The notes beneath the pieces were generated by a model. That model searched no databases, was not told the DNA's origin, and worked only from the letters and a program-made list of their open reading frames with translations. A DNA stretch of 43,308 nucleotides, taken from contig JANXMF010000076.1 of the NCBI GenBank assembly GCA_025354795.1, forward strand, positions 1 through 43,308, in the 5' to 3' direction. The DNA is from Pseudobdellovibrionaceae bacterium. Lineage in GTDB: Bacteria; Bdellovibrionota; Bdellovibrionia; Bdellovibrionales; UBA1609. Positions 8,829 to 17,662 of this stretch are shown piece after piece. How positions within the stretch are numbered: the first letter of the stretch is position 1; each line of letters begins with the position of its first letter. The translations under genes and the position numbers were made by a program.

Positions 8829-10001
8829 CTACTCGGCTGAGGCCGAGGACAGGGCTTTCACGTTCAAAGCCAGACTCTCGTCTTGGGCGCTCACCACCTC
8901 AATCATATACAGCGGAAAGCGCGCTTTCTTAAAGGCCTGCGCCAACTCTTGCGTCGTAACCGGAGTCTCAGCTTCAAAGGTCACTCGCCCCGGCTCAAGC
9001 AGCCGTTCCTTGAGAATGCGAATCTCGCGCATTTGCGCCATTTGCCGCTTGAGCTCGGCCTGCTGCCGGTAGGACATGGCGCCCGAAAGCGCGATTTTCA
9101 CCACATTTAAATTCAGATTGCCGGCATTTAAAGACTCAACCAAGTGATGAGATAAATCCTCGATCACCTTCTTTTCACTTTGCTCCAGCGTAGCCAGCAC
9201 CACTTTGGGTGAGTCAGACGGCACACTCTCACTGCGCTGGACCTCGCCAATTAGGCGTCCCGACTTGGCCTGCCAAAGCTGCAGGTCATAATCGAGCTTG
9301 GCCTCAGCGCCCTCCCTATTCAAGCGGGTGACACTGACCCGGCCGCTCAAGACCACGTCGGCCTTTAGGTACTGAGCAAACAGCATCTGCTCCTCGCGCT
9401 TTAAATTTTCACCCCGGTAGGCCGCAGGGATGGCCATGCGAAAACTGGTTTTGGTGGGATCAAGGACATAGGTATTTTTGGATTTGAACTTGGCTGTGAC
9501 GTGGGTGAAGAACTTGGTAAAGAAGTCTTGCACGGACGTAGACTTGTTGGTCTCCTGTCCCGCCGCCCACCATAAAAATCGCGCACCGTGGCTATCACTG
9601 ACCTCGACCAACGGCAAAACTTTCACACCACCGGAATTGAGCACGCCCTCTTCGCGCAACCAGGTTTCAATCGCATCGGGCGAAAGCCGTAAGCTCACCG
9701 TAATCTTCTGCATCCCGCCACCCGTGTCCTGCGGTGGTGAGCCCTTAATAAAAAGTACAAAACGCCGGGAATTCTTCATCAATTTGGCTTTGAGGCCGGG
9801 CCAATAGCGCGCCATACGCTCCCCCCCGAGCAGGTCCTCAGCGATACGTGCAGCACCCTGCTCGGTGGCCTGATCAAATGCATCCTGTTTAGCCTCAGAG
9901 CCGCCCTTTGCCGTGGTGATGTCCAAACTCAAATCCTGCAGCTCGCGGGCGTGGGCGGTCAGGACGATTAGCGCGATAGAAAGGCATTTCTTAAACGACA
10001 T
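8829..10001 (-). CDS. Secreted protein, possibly FlgT-N/CsgG-like, partner of the downstream lipoprotein
   Basis: Signal peptide 'MSFKKCLSIALIVLTAHA'; 'SEAKQDAFDQATEQGAARIAEDLLGGERMARYWPGLKAKLMKNSRRFVLFIKG...ITVSLRLSPDAIETWLREEGV'; same strand, 33 nt upstream of the CsgG-like lipoprotein gene. Confidence 0.6.
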   Translation of the reverse strand: MSFKKCLSIALIVLTAHARELQDLSLDITTAKGGSEAKQDAFDQATEQGAARIAEDLLGGERMARYWPGLKAKLMKNSRRFVLFIKGSPPQDTGGGMQKITVSLRLSPDAIETWLREEGVLNSGGVKVLPLVEVSDSHGARFLWWAAGQETNKSTSVQDFFTKFFTHVTAKFKSKNTYVLDPTKTSFRMAIPAAYRGENLKREEQMLFAQYLKADVVLSGRVSVTRLNREGAEAKLDYDLQLWQAKSGRLIGEVQRSESVPSDSPKVVLATLEQSEKKVIEDLSHHLVESLNAGNLNLNVVKIALSGAMSYRQQAELKRQMAQMREIRILKERLLEPGRVTFEAETPVTTQELAQAFKKARFPLYMIEVVSAQDESLALNVKALSSASAE

Positions 10002-10107
10002 AAGGGCGATGTTACGCGAATTTTATTTGCTAGGGCAATTTTTAGTTCCCACATTGGCCGAAAATGTCATACAACCTGAGCCTTCGTTAAATTAAGAGGA
10101 GAACACT

Positions 10108-10374
10108 ATGCTTGAATACGATCGCAAGAAATTGGGCCATTTTTTAAAAGGTGTCCGCGAAACCGCCGCCATCACCCAAGCCCAAGTCTCAGAGCGCCTG
10201 GGTTACACCAGTCCGCAATTCATTTCGAATATTGAACGCGGTATTTCGGTAGTGCCCCTCAAGACTTTGGCGCGCATGATCAACCTCTACAAAGGCAGCC
10301 CTGAGCCGGCGATCAAAATCATTTTGGACAGCCAACGCAAACTCTTGCGCGATAAATTAACGCGAAGCAGATAA
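10108..10374 (+). CDS. Small XRE-family HTH transcriptional regulator
   Basis: 'LGHFLKGVRETAAITQAQVSERLGYTSPQFISNIERGISVVPLKTLARMINLY' HTH_3/XRE pattern; AGAGGAG upstream of ATG. Confidence 0.88.
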   Translation: MLEYDRKKLGHFLKGVRETAAITQAQVSERLGYTSPQFISNIERGISVVPLKTLARMINLYKGSPEPAIKIILDSQRKLLRDKLTRSR

Positions 10375-11262
10375 AATATTTGTCAGGGCGGACTTTAGCG
10401 AGGGATACCGCCATTTCATAGCGTATTCCTCAAGCCGCCCTGGAACGACCCGCTGGGAACCTAGCAGGGCCTCCGCCAATTCACCGTATAATATGCGCAT
10501 GGCGAATGCAGGCATCGGAAGACTTGAGAAAGTCTTGAGTTGCTTAGTCAACTCGCTCGTCAATTCCTGATTGGTGATGGGTTGAGGCGCGACTAAATTG
10601 AAAGCCCCGTGGGCACGCTCTTGGTTCAGCAGCAAAATCAGGGCCTCGACGAGATCATCCATATGAATCCAGCTGAACCATTGTCGGCCCGATCCGATGC
10701 GGCTACCGCCAAGTCTTTTGAAAATGGGTGTCACTTGGGCCAGGTAGCCACCCTCATGGCTGAGGATAACCCCAAAGCGCGCGCACACACAGCGGTCCGC
10801 CGGAATCGCCTGCGCTGCCGCTTCCCACTCCAAACAAAGTTCCGCTAAAAAATCGTGGCCAGGCGCCGAGTTCTCGCGCAGAATTTCATCATTTCGATCG
10901 CCATAAATACCGATGGCCGAAGCCGTGATTAAAACCGAAGGCGTAACACCCGCTAGAGTTAGTCCGACTTTAAGATTTTGAGCCGTGCGAACACGCGATT
11001 CGACCAGATCATGCTTGCGCGCGGGAGTCCAGCGTTTCGCGACTATACTCTCACCCGCCAGATGAACCACGGCTTGCACGTCGGCAAATGCCAAGGCAGG
11101 CGCGGGCTCTTTTACTCCCTGCCAGGTAATGACCTGGGCTGGGAAAGGCAGCGGCACTTTGGGATTACGAAGTAAAACCACAAGGCTGTGGCCTTCTTTC
11201 ACCAGACGCAAGCCGAGCGCCTGACCAACTAGGCCGGACGCGCCCGTGAGGACGATTTTCAT
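10357..11262 (-). CDS. TIGR01777-type NAD-dependent epimerase (YfcH-like)
   Basis: 'MKIVLTGASGLVGQALGLRLVKEGHSLVVLLRNP', 'VVHLAGESIVAKRWTPARKHDLVESRV', 'GSGRQWFSWIHMDDLVEAL', typical of the TIGR01777 SDR family. Confidence 0.9.
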   Translation of the reverse strand: MKIVLTGASGLVGQALGLRLVKEGHSLVVLLRNPKVPLPFPAQVITWQGVKEPAPALAFADVQAVVHLAGESIVAKRWTPARKHDLVESRVRTAQNLKVGLTLAGVTPSVLITASAIGIYGDRNDEILRENSAPGHDFLAELCLEWEAAAQAIPADRCVCARFGVILSHEGGYLAQVTPIFKRLGGSRIGSGRQWFSWIHMDDLVEALILLLNQERAHGAFNLVAPQPITNQELTSELTKQLKTFSSLPMPAFAMRILYGELAEALLGSQRVVPGRLEEYAMKWRYPSLKSALTNILSASR

Positions 11263-11292
11263 ATAACTCCAAGGTGCCGGACGACGCTGCTT

Positions 11293-11313
11293 TAGGTTCT
11301 GTGACAGAACCTA
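11293..11313. promoter_or_regulatory. Perfect 21-bp palindrome (10-bp arms, 1-nt centre): possible operator or attenuator
   Basis: TAGGTTCTGT-G-ACAGAACCTA, between the XRE gene stop (11318) and the epimerase start (11262). Confidence 0.6.
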
Positions 11314-11317
11314 TTTT

Positions 11318-11563
11318 CTAGTAATTTATAGGCGGTTGCAAGCGGCGCTCGATCTCTTGCTCCAGATCAATGCCGAGAACTTTTAGCACGTTCACCAGAT
11401 CGCTCGCGCGAATCTCGCTACGGCCGCGGAAAAAGCGGTTCACGCTGATGCGTGAGATTTCACAATCTTGTGCAATGCGTGTTTGCTTCACCTTCAACCG
11501 ATTCGCCAACAATGCCACCTGCTGCCCCAACTTGGACTCTTCCATCTTCCCCTCCCCCTTCAT
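11318..11563 (-). CDS. Small XRE/HTH regulator
   Basis: 'LGQQVALLANRLKVKQTRIAQDCEISRISVNRFFRGRSEIRASDLVNVLKVLGIDLEQEIERRL' helix-turn-helix pattern; start may be the internal ATG (MEESKLGQQ). Confidence 0.82.
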   Translation of the reverse strand: MKGEGKMEESKLGQQVALLANRLKVKQTRIAQDCEISRISVNRFFRGRSEIRASDLVNVLKVLGIDLEQEIERRLQPPINY

Positions 11564-11629
11564 TCTTGATCACTGCCGATGGTGTTTTCGTGACACCGGT
11601 CTGCAGCTGTATAGGAAGAGGAGCAAAGT

Positions 11630-11655
11630 ATGTACCAGGTCCATGTGGTGTACAT
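11630..11655. promoter_or_regulatory. Imperfect dyad (ATGTACCA / TGGTGTACAT) upstream of the XRE gene
   Basis: Plus strand ATGTACCA-GGTCCATG-TGGTGTACAT; arms complementary apart from a one-base bulge; in the 5' region of the minus-strand XRE gene. Confidence 0.35.
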
Positions 11656-11768
11656 TAGGCTCTACATTTTCGGCCATTGCTCTTGTATGCGTTCCACTTT
11701 GGTCTGGCGCTTATAATGGCCGCTAACTTTGGTTATGAGTGGAGCCAAAGAGACCCCGGCGAGATCCG

Positions 11769-14700
11769 CTACTGGAAGGCCAGAGGGATCTCGAGTCGCA
11801 ACAATTCATCGAACGCTTCGCTCGACGCGAGGACCCCCGCAGGCTCTTTGATTTCCATTTCGGCGGTCCGTTTAAGATCTTGTAAGTGCAGACGCAGATT
11901 CAGCGTGGTGGAACCGGGAAATTTATCGGCCCACTGGCGAATGGCGGGGAGTTTCGCGGAGTCATCTGGTTGCATGTCTAAAGTGATGCGGCGAACCGAT
12001 TTGAACATCTCGTCGACACTGCGTAAGCTTTCAGCAATGATCTTGGTGTGCTCTTCCTCGCGCTCCACCGTCCCGCTTAAAACCAGTGCAGCTTCGGATT
12101 TAAGAATCCTTTCGAACTGCGCGAAAGTATCGGGAAAAATGACCGCTTCGACGCTGCCGGTGGTGTCTTCGATGCGAGCAAAGGCCATGCGGGTGCCTTT
12201 TTTGGTGATGATCTCCCGTAAGGTCGAAATCAGGCCGACCACTTGGGTCTTGGTTTTACTCTCTAAATTATTGAGGCTTGCGATGTCTTTGGCTCCCCAA
12301 ACCTTTCCTACCCGCTCCAGCCCCCGCAGGGGATGATCGGTGAGGTAAAAGCCCAGCACTTCTTTTTCATAAGCCAGAGACAACGCCCGGCTCCAGCGTT
12401 CTAGTCTACTGATCTGCACTTTGTTGTCGGCCAGTGTTTCTGGCGGAGCCAGGTCAAAGAGCGAGGCCTGGCCCACCTCTTTGGCGGCGCGAGTGCCTTC
12501 CGAGCGTTCGATAAACTGGGCGAAACCGCCAAACAGTTCGTTGCGGTTGTAACCGAAGCCATCCATTGCGCCGGCTTTGATGAGTGCCTCGATCGCCTTT
12601 TTGTTGACCTTTTTGGTGTCCACTTCTTCAAAGAATTGCTCTAAGTCACTGAATTTTCCGCCAGGAAGCCGCGCGCGGGCGCTGACAATCGCTTCCACGG
12701 CACCCTCACCCACACCTTTGATTGCGCCCAGGGAAAACAAAATGCGCTCACCTTGGGCTGAAAATTTATAAGACGAGTGACTCACATGCGGGGGCACCAC
12801 CTCGATCTTGTGCTGGCCGGCGTCTTTGACGTACTTAACGATTTTGTCGGTGTCGCTCATCTCCGTACTTAGGAGAGCGGCGTAGAACTCCACAGGATAA
12901 TAATTTTTGAGCCAGGCGGTTTGCGCCGCGACCACGCAGTAGGCAGCCGCGTGGGATTTGTTAAAGCCGTACTTGGCGAATTCCGCCATAAGGTCAAACA
13001 GATCCTCGGCTTTTTCAAGGTCATGGTTGTTTTGTTTAGCGCCCTCAAGAAAACGCGACTTTTGTACCGCCATTTCGGCGGCGATTTTCTTACCCATCGC
13101 ACGCCGGAGCATATCGGCTTCACCAAGGGAGTAATTGGCGATGCGCGCCGCCACCAGCTGCACCTGCTCCTGGTAGACGATGACCCCGTAAGTTTCTTTG
13201 AGCACGCCTTCGAGTTCAGGGAAAATATAATCGACTTTTTTCTCGCCCTGCTTGCGCGCTAAATAATCGGGAATCATATCCATTGGACCGGGCCGATAAA
13301 GCGCATTGATCGCCACGATGTCTTCAAAGCAATTGGGCTTGGCCTTACGGATCAGGTCGGTGATGCCCTCACCTTCAAACTGGAAGATTCCCGCGGTATT
13401 GCCCTGGCACATGATCGAATAGATCCCCGGATCAAGCAGAGAGATATCTTGCACGGTGAATTTTTTGCCGCGATTGGCGGCCACTAAATTGAGCGCCTCT
13501 TGAATATGGGTCAAAGTTTTAAGACCCAAGAAATCGAATTTGATTAGGCCGATTTTTTCCGCGTGCTTCATGTCGAATTGCACGACGTTTTCGCCCTCAG
13601 TGCCGCGATAAAGCGGCGCGTGGTCCATTATATTGCCGTCGGCGATAATCACGCCGGCCGCGTGAATGCCGGCATGACGAACCAAGCCTTCCACCTTTTG
13701 CGCCAAGTCCATGAGAGTATTGACCTTTGGATCCATTTCCATCAGGTCGCGCAGGCGCGGCTCGGTGCTGATCGCCTCGGCCAAAGTAATGCCAAGTTTT
13801 TCCGGCACAAGCTTTGCCACCGCATCGACATCCGCGTACATCATACCCATCACACGGCCCACGTCGCGAATCGCCGCGCGCGTTTGCAAGCGTCCGTAGG
13901 TGATAATCTGCGAGACGGAACTGCGCCCGTATTTCTGCGTGACGTAGTCGATCACACGGCCGCGATGCTCCTGACAAAAGTCGATATCAAAGTCCGGCAT
14001 GCTGACACGCTCAGGGTTTAGAAACCGCTCGAACAGTAAGTTGTAAGGCATTGGATCGAGATCGGTAATGCGTAAACTGAAAGCGACAAGTGATCCGGCA
14101 CCGGAACCTCGTCCCGGACCCACCGGTATTCCTTGATCTTTCGCCCAACCAATAAAATCTTGTACGATTAGAAAATAACCGTTGAAGCCCATGTTCGCGA
14201 TCACGCCGAGCTCAAATTCCAGCCGATCCCGATACTTGGCGTGCTGATCTTCAGGAACACTTTCACCGCGCTTTGCCGCCTCTTGAAAACGCCGCTCCAG
14301 GCCTAGCCGCGAGAGTTTGGCGATTTCATCACTAAGCGACAGGCCTTCGGTCGTCGGGTAAGACGGCAGATGGTAGACTTGCCCACCGCTTGCATCTTTC
14401 AATTCGAATTTAAGATTGCAGCGATCCGCGATTTCCAGCGTACGGTCACAGAACTCGGGATGATCGCGAAACAATTCGCGCATTTCGTCAGGACCCTTAA
14501 AGTAAAACTGATCGCTGCCTAAACGAAAACGCGACTCATCCTGCAAGGTTTTATTGGTGCCGATACAAATTAAAACTTCTTGCGCCAGCTGCTCTTCTTT
14601 GGAGATATAGTGCACATCATTGGCCGCGACCAAAGGCACGCCGGCCTTCTCACTGGCCTCAAATAAAAATGGAATTAGTTTTTCCCAACCTTTGACTGCC

Positions 14701-15236
14701 GTTCGGTTCACTTCCAAATAAAATCGGTCTCCGTAAATATCCTTGAAAAACTGAATGCGCGCCAGTGCGGCTTCAGGTCCCTTGTTGAGAAAAGTCCAGT
14801 TGACGTCGCCGATTAGGCCGCCGCTCAAGGCGATTATGTCGTTGCTGTATTTTTGCAAAGTCTCGTCATCGATCCGCGGGCGGTAGTAAAACCCCTCTTG
14901 ATATCCGATGGTCGAAAGTCTGCAAAGGGTTTGATAGCCCTTGTAATTTTGCGCGAGCAGAACCAAACGCCGAGTCGGTTGGGACGCGGCTTCGCGGTCC
15001 TCGCCTTTAATCAGGCGGGACTTAGGTGCGATAAAAACCTCGAGACCAACGATCGGTTTGACGCCGGCGTCTTTGCAGGCAAAATAAAATTCGATGGCGC
15101 CAAACATATTGCCGTTGTCAGTGAGCGCCAAGGCCGGCATGCCGTAGGCCGCGGCCTTTTTGGCTAAAGCCTTAGCTTGGCAGGTCGCCTCAAGCAGCGA
15201 GTATTGCGAATGTACGTGCAAATGGACAAATGACAT
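11769..15236 (-). CDS. dnaE: DNA polymerase III subunit alpha
   Basis: 1155 aa with PHP domain 'FVHLHVHSQYSLLEATCQAKALAKKAAAYGMPALALTDNGNMFGAIEFY', polymerase core 'GPGRGSGAGSLVAFSLRITDLDPMPYNLLFERFLNPERVSMPDFDIDF', and OB fold. Confidence 0.98.
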   Translation of the reverse strand: MSFVHLHVHSQYSLLEATCQAKALAKKAAAYGMPALALTDNGNMFGAIEFYFACKDAGVKPIVGLEVFIAPKSRLIKGEDREAASQPTRRLVLLAQNYKGYQTLCRLSTIGYQEGFYYRPRIDDETLQKYSNDIIALSGGLIGDVNWTFLNKGPEAALARIQFFKDIYGDRFYLEVNRTAVKGWEKLIPFLFEASEKAGVPLVAANDVHYISKEEQLAQEVLICIGTNKTLQDESRFRLGSDQFYFKGPDEMRELFRDHPEFCDRTLEIADRCNLKFELKDASGGQVYHLPSYPTTEGLSLSDEIAKLSRLGLERRFQEAAKRGESVPEDQHAKYRDRLEFELGVIANMGFNGYFLIVQDFIGWAKDQGIPVGPGRGSGAGSLVAFSLRITDLDPMPYNLLFERFLNPERVSMPDFDIDFCQEHRGRVIDYVTQKYGRSSVSQIITYGRLQTRAAIRDVGRVMGMMYADVDAVAKLVPEKLGITLAEAISTEPRLRDLMEMDPKVNTLMDLAQKVEGLVRHAGIHAAGVIIADGNIMDHAPLYRGTEGENVVQFDMKHAEKIGLIKFDFLGLKTLTHIQEALNLVAANRGKKFTVQDISLLDPGIYSIMCQGNTAGIFQFEGEGITDLIRKAKPNCFEDIVAINALYRPGPMDMIPDYLARKQGEKKVDYIFPELEGVLKETYGVIVYQEQVQLVAARIANYSLGEADMLRRAMGKKIAAEMAVQKSRFLEGAKQNNHDLEKAEDLFDLMAEFAKYGFNKSHAAAYCVVAAQTAWLKNYYPVEFYAALLSTEMSDTDKIVKYVKDAGQHKIEVVPPHVSHSSYKFSAQGERILFSLGAIKGVGEGAVEAIVSARARLPGGKFSDLEQFFEEVDTKKVNKKAIEALIKAGAMDGFGYNRNELFGGFAQFIERSEGTRAAKEVGQASLFDLAPPETLADNKVQISRLERWSRALSLAYEKEVLGFYLTDHPLRGLERVGKVWGAKDIASLNNLESKTKTQVVGLISTLREIITKKGTRMAFARIEDTTGSVEAVIFPDTFAQFERILKSEAALVLSGTVEREEEHTKIIAESLRSVDEMFKSVRRITLDMQPDDSAKLPAIRQWADKFPGSTTLNLRLHLQDLKRTAEMEIKEPAGVLASSEAFDELLRLEIPLAFQ

Positions 15237-15237
15237 T

Positions 15238-16764
15238 CTACTCCCACTCGATTGTGCCTGGAGGTTTGGAGGTGACGTCGTATACCACGCGGTTCACGCC
15301 CCTCACTTCGTTGGTGATGCGATTTGAAACATGGGCCATAAATTTAGCATCAAAGGGATACCAGTCGGCGGTCATGCCGTCGCTCGAGGTCACAGCTCTG
15401 AGCGCAACCACTTTGTCATAGGTCCGATTGTCGCCTTGCACACCCACTGTCCGCACCGGCAGCAGCACACAAAAGGCCTGCCAAATTTTTTCGTAAAGGC
15501 CGTTTTTCTCGAGTTCGCCAATGTAAATGGCGTCGACTTCTTTGAGAATGTTCAGGTCCTCTTCGTTGATCGGTCCAATCAGGCGAATAGCGAGCCCTGG
15601 ACCCGGAAAGGGATGGCGCCACAGAAACTTATGCGGAATTTCTAAATCAGCGCCGATGCGTCGCACTTCATCTTTGAAAAGTTCACGCAGTGGTTCGATC
15701 AATTTTAGACCCAGATCTTTGGGCAGGCCACCCACGTTGTGATGGGATTTGATCGTCACGCTGGTCCCGCGCGGACTGACCGATTCGATCACGTCCGGAT
15801 AAAGAGTACCTTGCGCGAGCCACTGACACTCACCGACTTTTTGAAAGGCCTTCTTAAACACCGTGATAAACTCACGGCCAATAATCTTGCGTTTTTGTTC
15901 AGGATCTTCCACGCCGTTAAGTTGCGCTAAGAAATCCTTGCGGGCGTCATAGCCATGAACATTCAAACCGAGTTCCGCATACATTTTGAGCACGTTTTCA
16001 AATTCGTTTTTACGCAGCAAACCGGTGTCGACAAAGACGCAATTCACCTGGTCATAACTTAAAGCCTTGGTGAGAAGCGTGGCCACCACGGTGGAATCCA
16101 CCCCACCACTGAGCGCGCATAAAACTCGCTCCTTCTTTCCCACCCGCTCTTGAATGTCAGCAATCAGATGGTCGCGAATGGCACCGCTGGCCCAATTCAC
16201 TTTGGCTTTACAAAATCCAAATAAAAATTCGCGTAAGAAATCAGTGCCGCCTTCGGTGTGCGCCACTTCGGGATGGAATTGCACCGCCCAGAATCCGTTG
16301 CCCACCAATGCCGCCGGATGATCATTGCCGGAAGTCGCGACCACCCGCGCGCCCGGGGGCGCCTTGGTGATCACGTCGCCGTGACTCATCCATACCTTTT
16401 GTGAAGCCCGCCACGACCCTAATTTTTCATGCCATTCGACTGTATTAAAACCATATTCGCGTTTTGCAGCTCGCTCCACCGTGCCGCCCAGACCTTGAGC
16501 CAGAAGCTGCATGCCATAACAAATCCCAAGAGTCGGCGCAATTTGGAGTAGACCCTTGACGTCGGCAATCGGTGCGTCCGCATCGTCTACGGAATTAGGT
16601 CCGCCACTGAGAATTATGGCTACGGGTTTGCGTGCCGCGATGTCATGAAGAGGCGTATTGAAGCGCAGTAACTCCGAATAAATTCCCATTTCCCGACAAC
16701 GCCTGGCGATCAATTGCGTGTACTGGGAGCCAAAGTCCAGGATAGCGATTCCACCATTTACCAT
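15238..16764 (-). CDS. guaA: GMP synthase (glutamine-hydrolysing)
   Basis: GATase 'ILDFGSQYTQLIARRCREMGIYSELL', 'GICYGMQLLAQGLGG'; ATP-PPase 'VLCALSGGVDSTVVATLL'; C-terminus 'VNRVVYDVTSKPPGTIEWE'. Confidence 0.98.
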   Translation of the reverse strand: MVNGGIAILDFGSQYTQLIARRCREMGIYSELLRFNTPLHDIAARKPVAIILSGGPNSVDDADAPIADVKGLLQIAPTLGICYGMQLLAQGLGGTVERAAKREYGFNTVEWHEKLGSWRASQKVWMSHGDVITKAPPGARVVATSGNDHPAALVGNGFWAVQFHPEVAHTEGGTDFLREFLFGFCKAKVNWASGAIRDHLIADIQERVGKKERVLCALSGGVDSTVVATLLTKALSYDQVNCVFVDTGLLRKNEFENVLKMYAELGLNVHGYDARKDFLAQLNGVEDPEQKRKIIGREFITVFKKAFQKVGECQWLAQGTLYPDVIESVSPRGTSVTIKSHHNVGGLPKDLGLKLIEPLRELFKDEVRRIGADLEIPHKFLWRHPFPGPGLAIRLIGPINEEDLNILKEVDAIYIGELEKNGLYEKIWQAFCVLLPVRTVGVQGDNRTYDKVVALRAVTSSDGMTADWYPFDAKFMAHVSNRITNEVRGVNRVVYDVTSKPPGTIEWE

Positions 16765-16831
16765 GGCGGAAACTTTATGCGAAAGGGGGCGCAGAGTCCA
16801 TGCGTTAATCCTATAGAGCCGTGCGCTAAAT

Positions 16832-17490
16832 CTAGGGACTCGCGGTGAACGGCATTTGACCTAAGGTCATATCCACCAGGCGGCGTATGCGTACCAGCTC
16901 CCGCATCATGCGCAGAGAATCGACCAGGGGATTCACAGTTGAACCGGCAACATCGTTCCACAAGATGGGCATGGTCATGATTTTAAAACCCATCTTCTCA
17001 CAAAGCACCAGGATCTCCACGTCAAAGGCAAAGCCTGGGACTTTTTGCCGGTCGAAAATGGCGTGAAGCGCGGTGGCTCTGAAGAACTTAAAACCCGCCT
17101 GGGTGTCCTTGATGCCCTCGACTGAAAAGTACTGGGTCAAGCGATTGAACGTCAAACTCATGGCGCGGCGAATGGGATTGCGGCCCTCGCCGTTTTGTGG
17201 ATTGGCACTCCAACGGTCACCGATCACCACATCGGCCTCAGGGGCTTCGGCAAACGCGAGCATGACCTTAAAGATTTCGGGTAAAGACGTCGCCAAATCG
17301 GCATCCATAAAACCCCCAAAAGGCGTGTGGATATGGCCCATGCCGGCTTTGACATTCATGCCTTTTGATTTCCTCCGCCCGCAGTGGAATCAGAAGGAGC
17401 CACAACCACAATATCAGGGTCACTTAACAACGCCCACAATTCCCCGCGCCCCAAGCCGCCTCCTGGGCCTCTCTATCCGCGAGCCAAATC
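16832..17490 (-). pseudogene. Decayed family-2 glycosyltransferase (dolichyl-phosphate sugar synthase-like)
   Basis: Intact ORF (16832..17359) begins at mid-domain: 'KAGMGHIHTPFGGFMDADLATSLPEIFKVMLAFAEAPEADVVIGDRWSA...RRAMSLTFNRLTQYFSVEGIKDTQAGFKFF...FAFDVEILVLCEKMGFKIMTMPI'. The N-terminal IVIPAYNE part is absent. A different frame upstream reads 'ELWALLSDPDIVVVAPSDSTAGGGNQKA*', suggesting a frameshift and deletion. Confidence 0.65.
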
Positions 17491-17576
17491 GCGGCTTCGG
17501 GACAAGACAGGAGTGGCAACACCTCGGCGCTGACGGCGATAGGCAAAAGCAAGAACGCGAGCAAACATTTAAACAT
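17424..17576 (-). CDS. Small (50 aa) putative secreted peptide, not in the ORF track
   Basis: GGAGG-AACGCT-ATG, encoding MFKCLLAFLLLPIAVSAEVLPLLSCPEAAIWLADREAQEAAWGAGNCGRC*; canonical signal peptide, mature part with three Cys. Confidence 0.5.
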   Translation of the reverse strand: MFKCLLAFLLLPIAVSAEVLPLLSCPEAAIWLADREAQEAAWGAGNCGRC

Positions 17577-17662
17577 AGCGTTCCTCCACCTTCAGACCTC
17601 AGACCTATCAAAAATAGCCTGAAAGTTGAGCAAAAATACGAGCTGTGGAAAAAGTTTCGCGG

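Noticed and set aside
11677-12336. 219-aa plus ORF across the dnaE 3' end
   Set aside because: Mostly antisense to dnaE; only the first ~30 codons are intergenic and no start signal is convincing.
17268-17423. 51-codon GTG ORF (VTLILWLWLLLIPLRAEEIKRHEC...) just after the 50-aa peptide
   Set aside because: Signal-like start, but it overlaps the glycosyltransferase remnant out of frame and has no good SD; likely chance.
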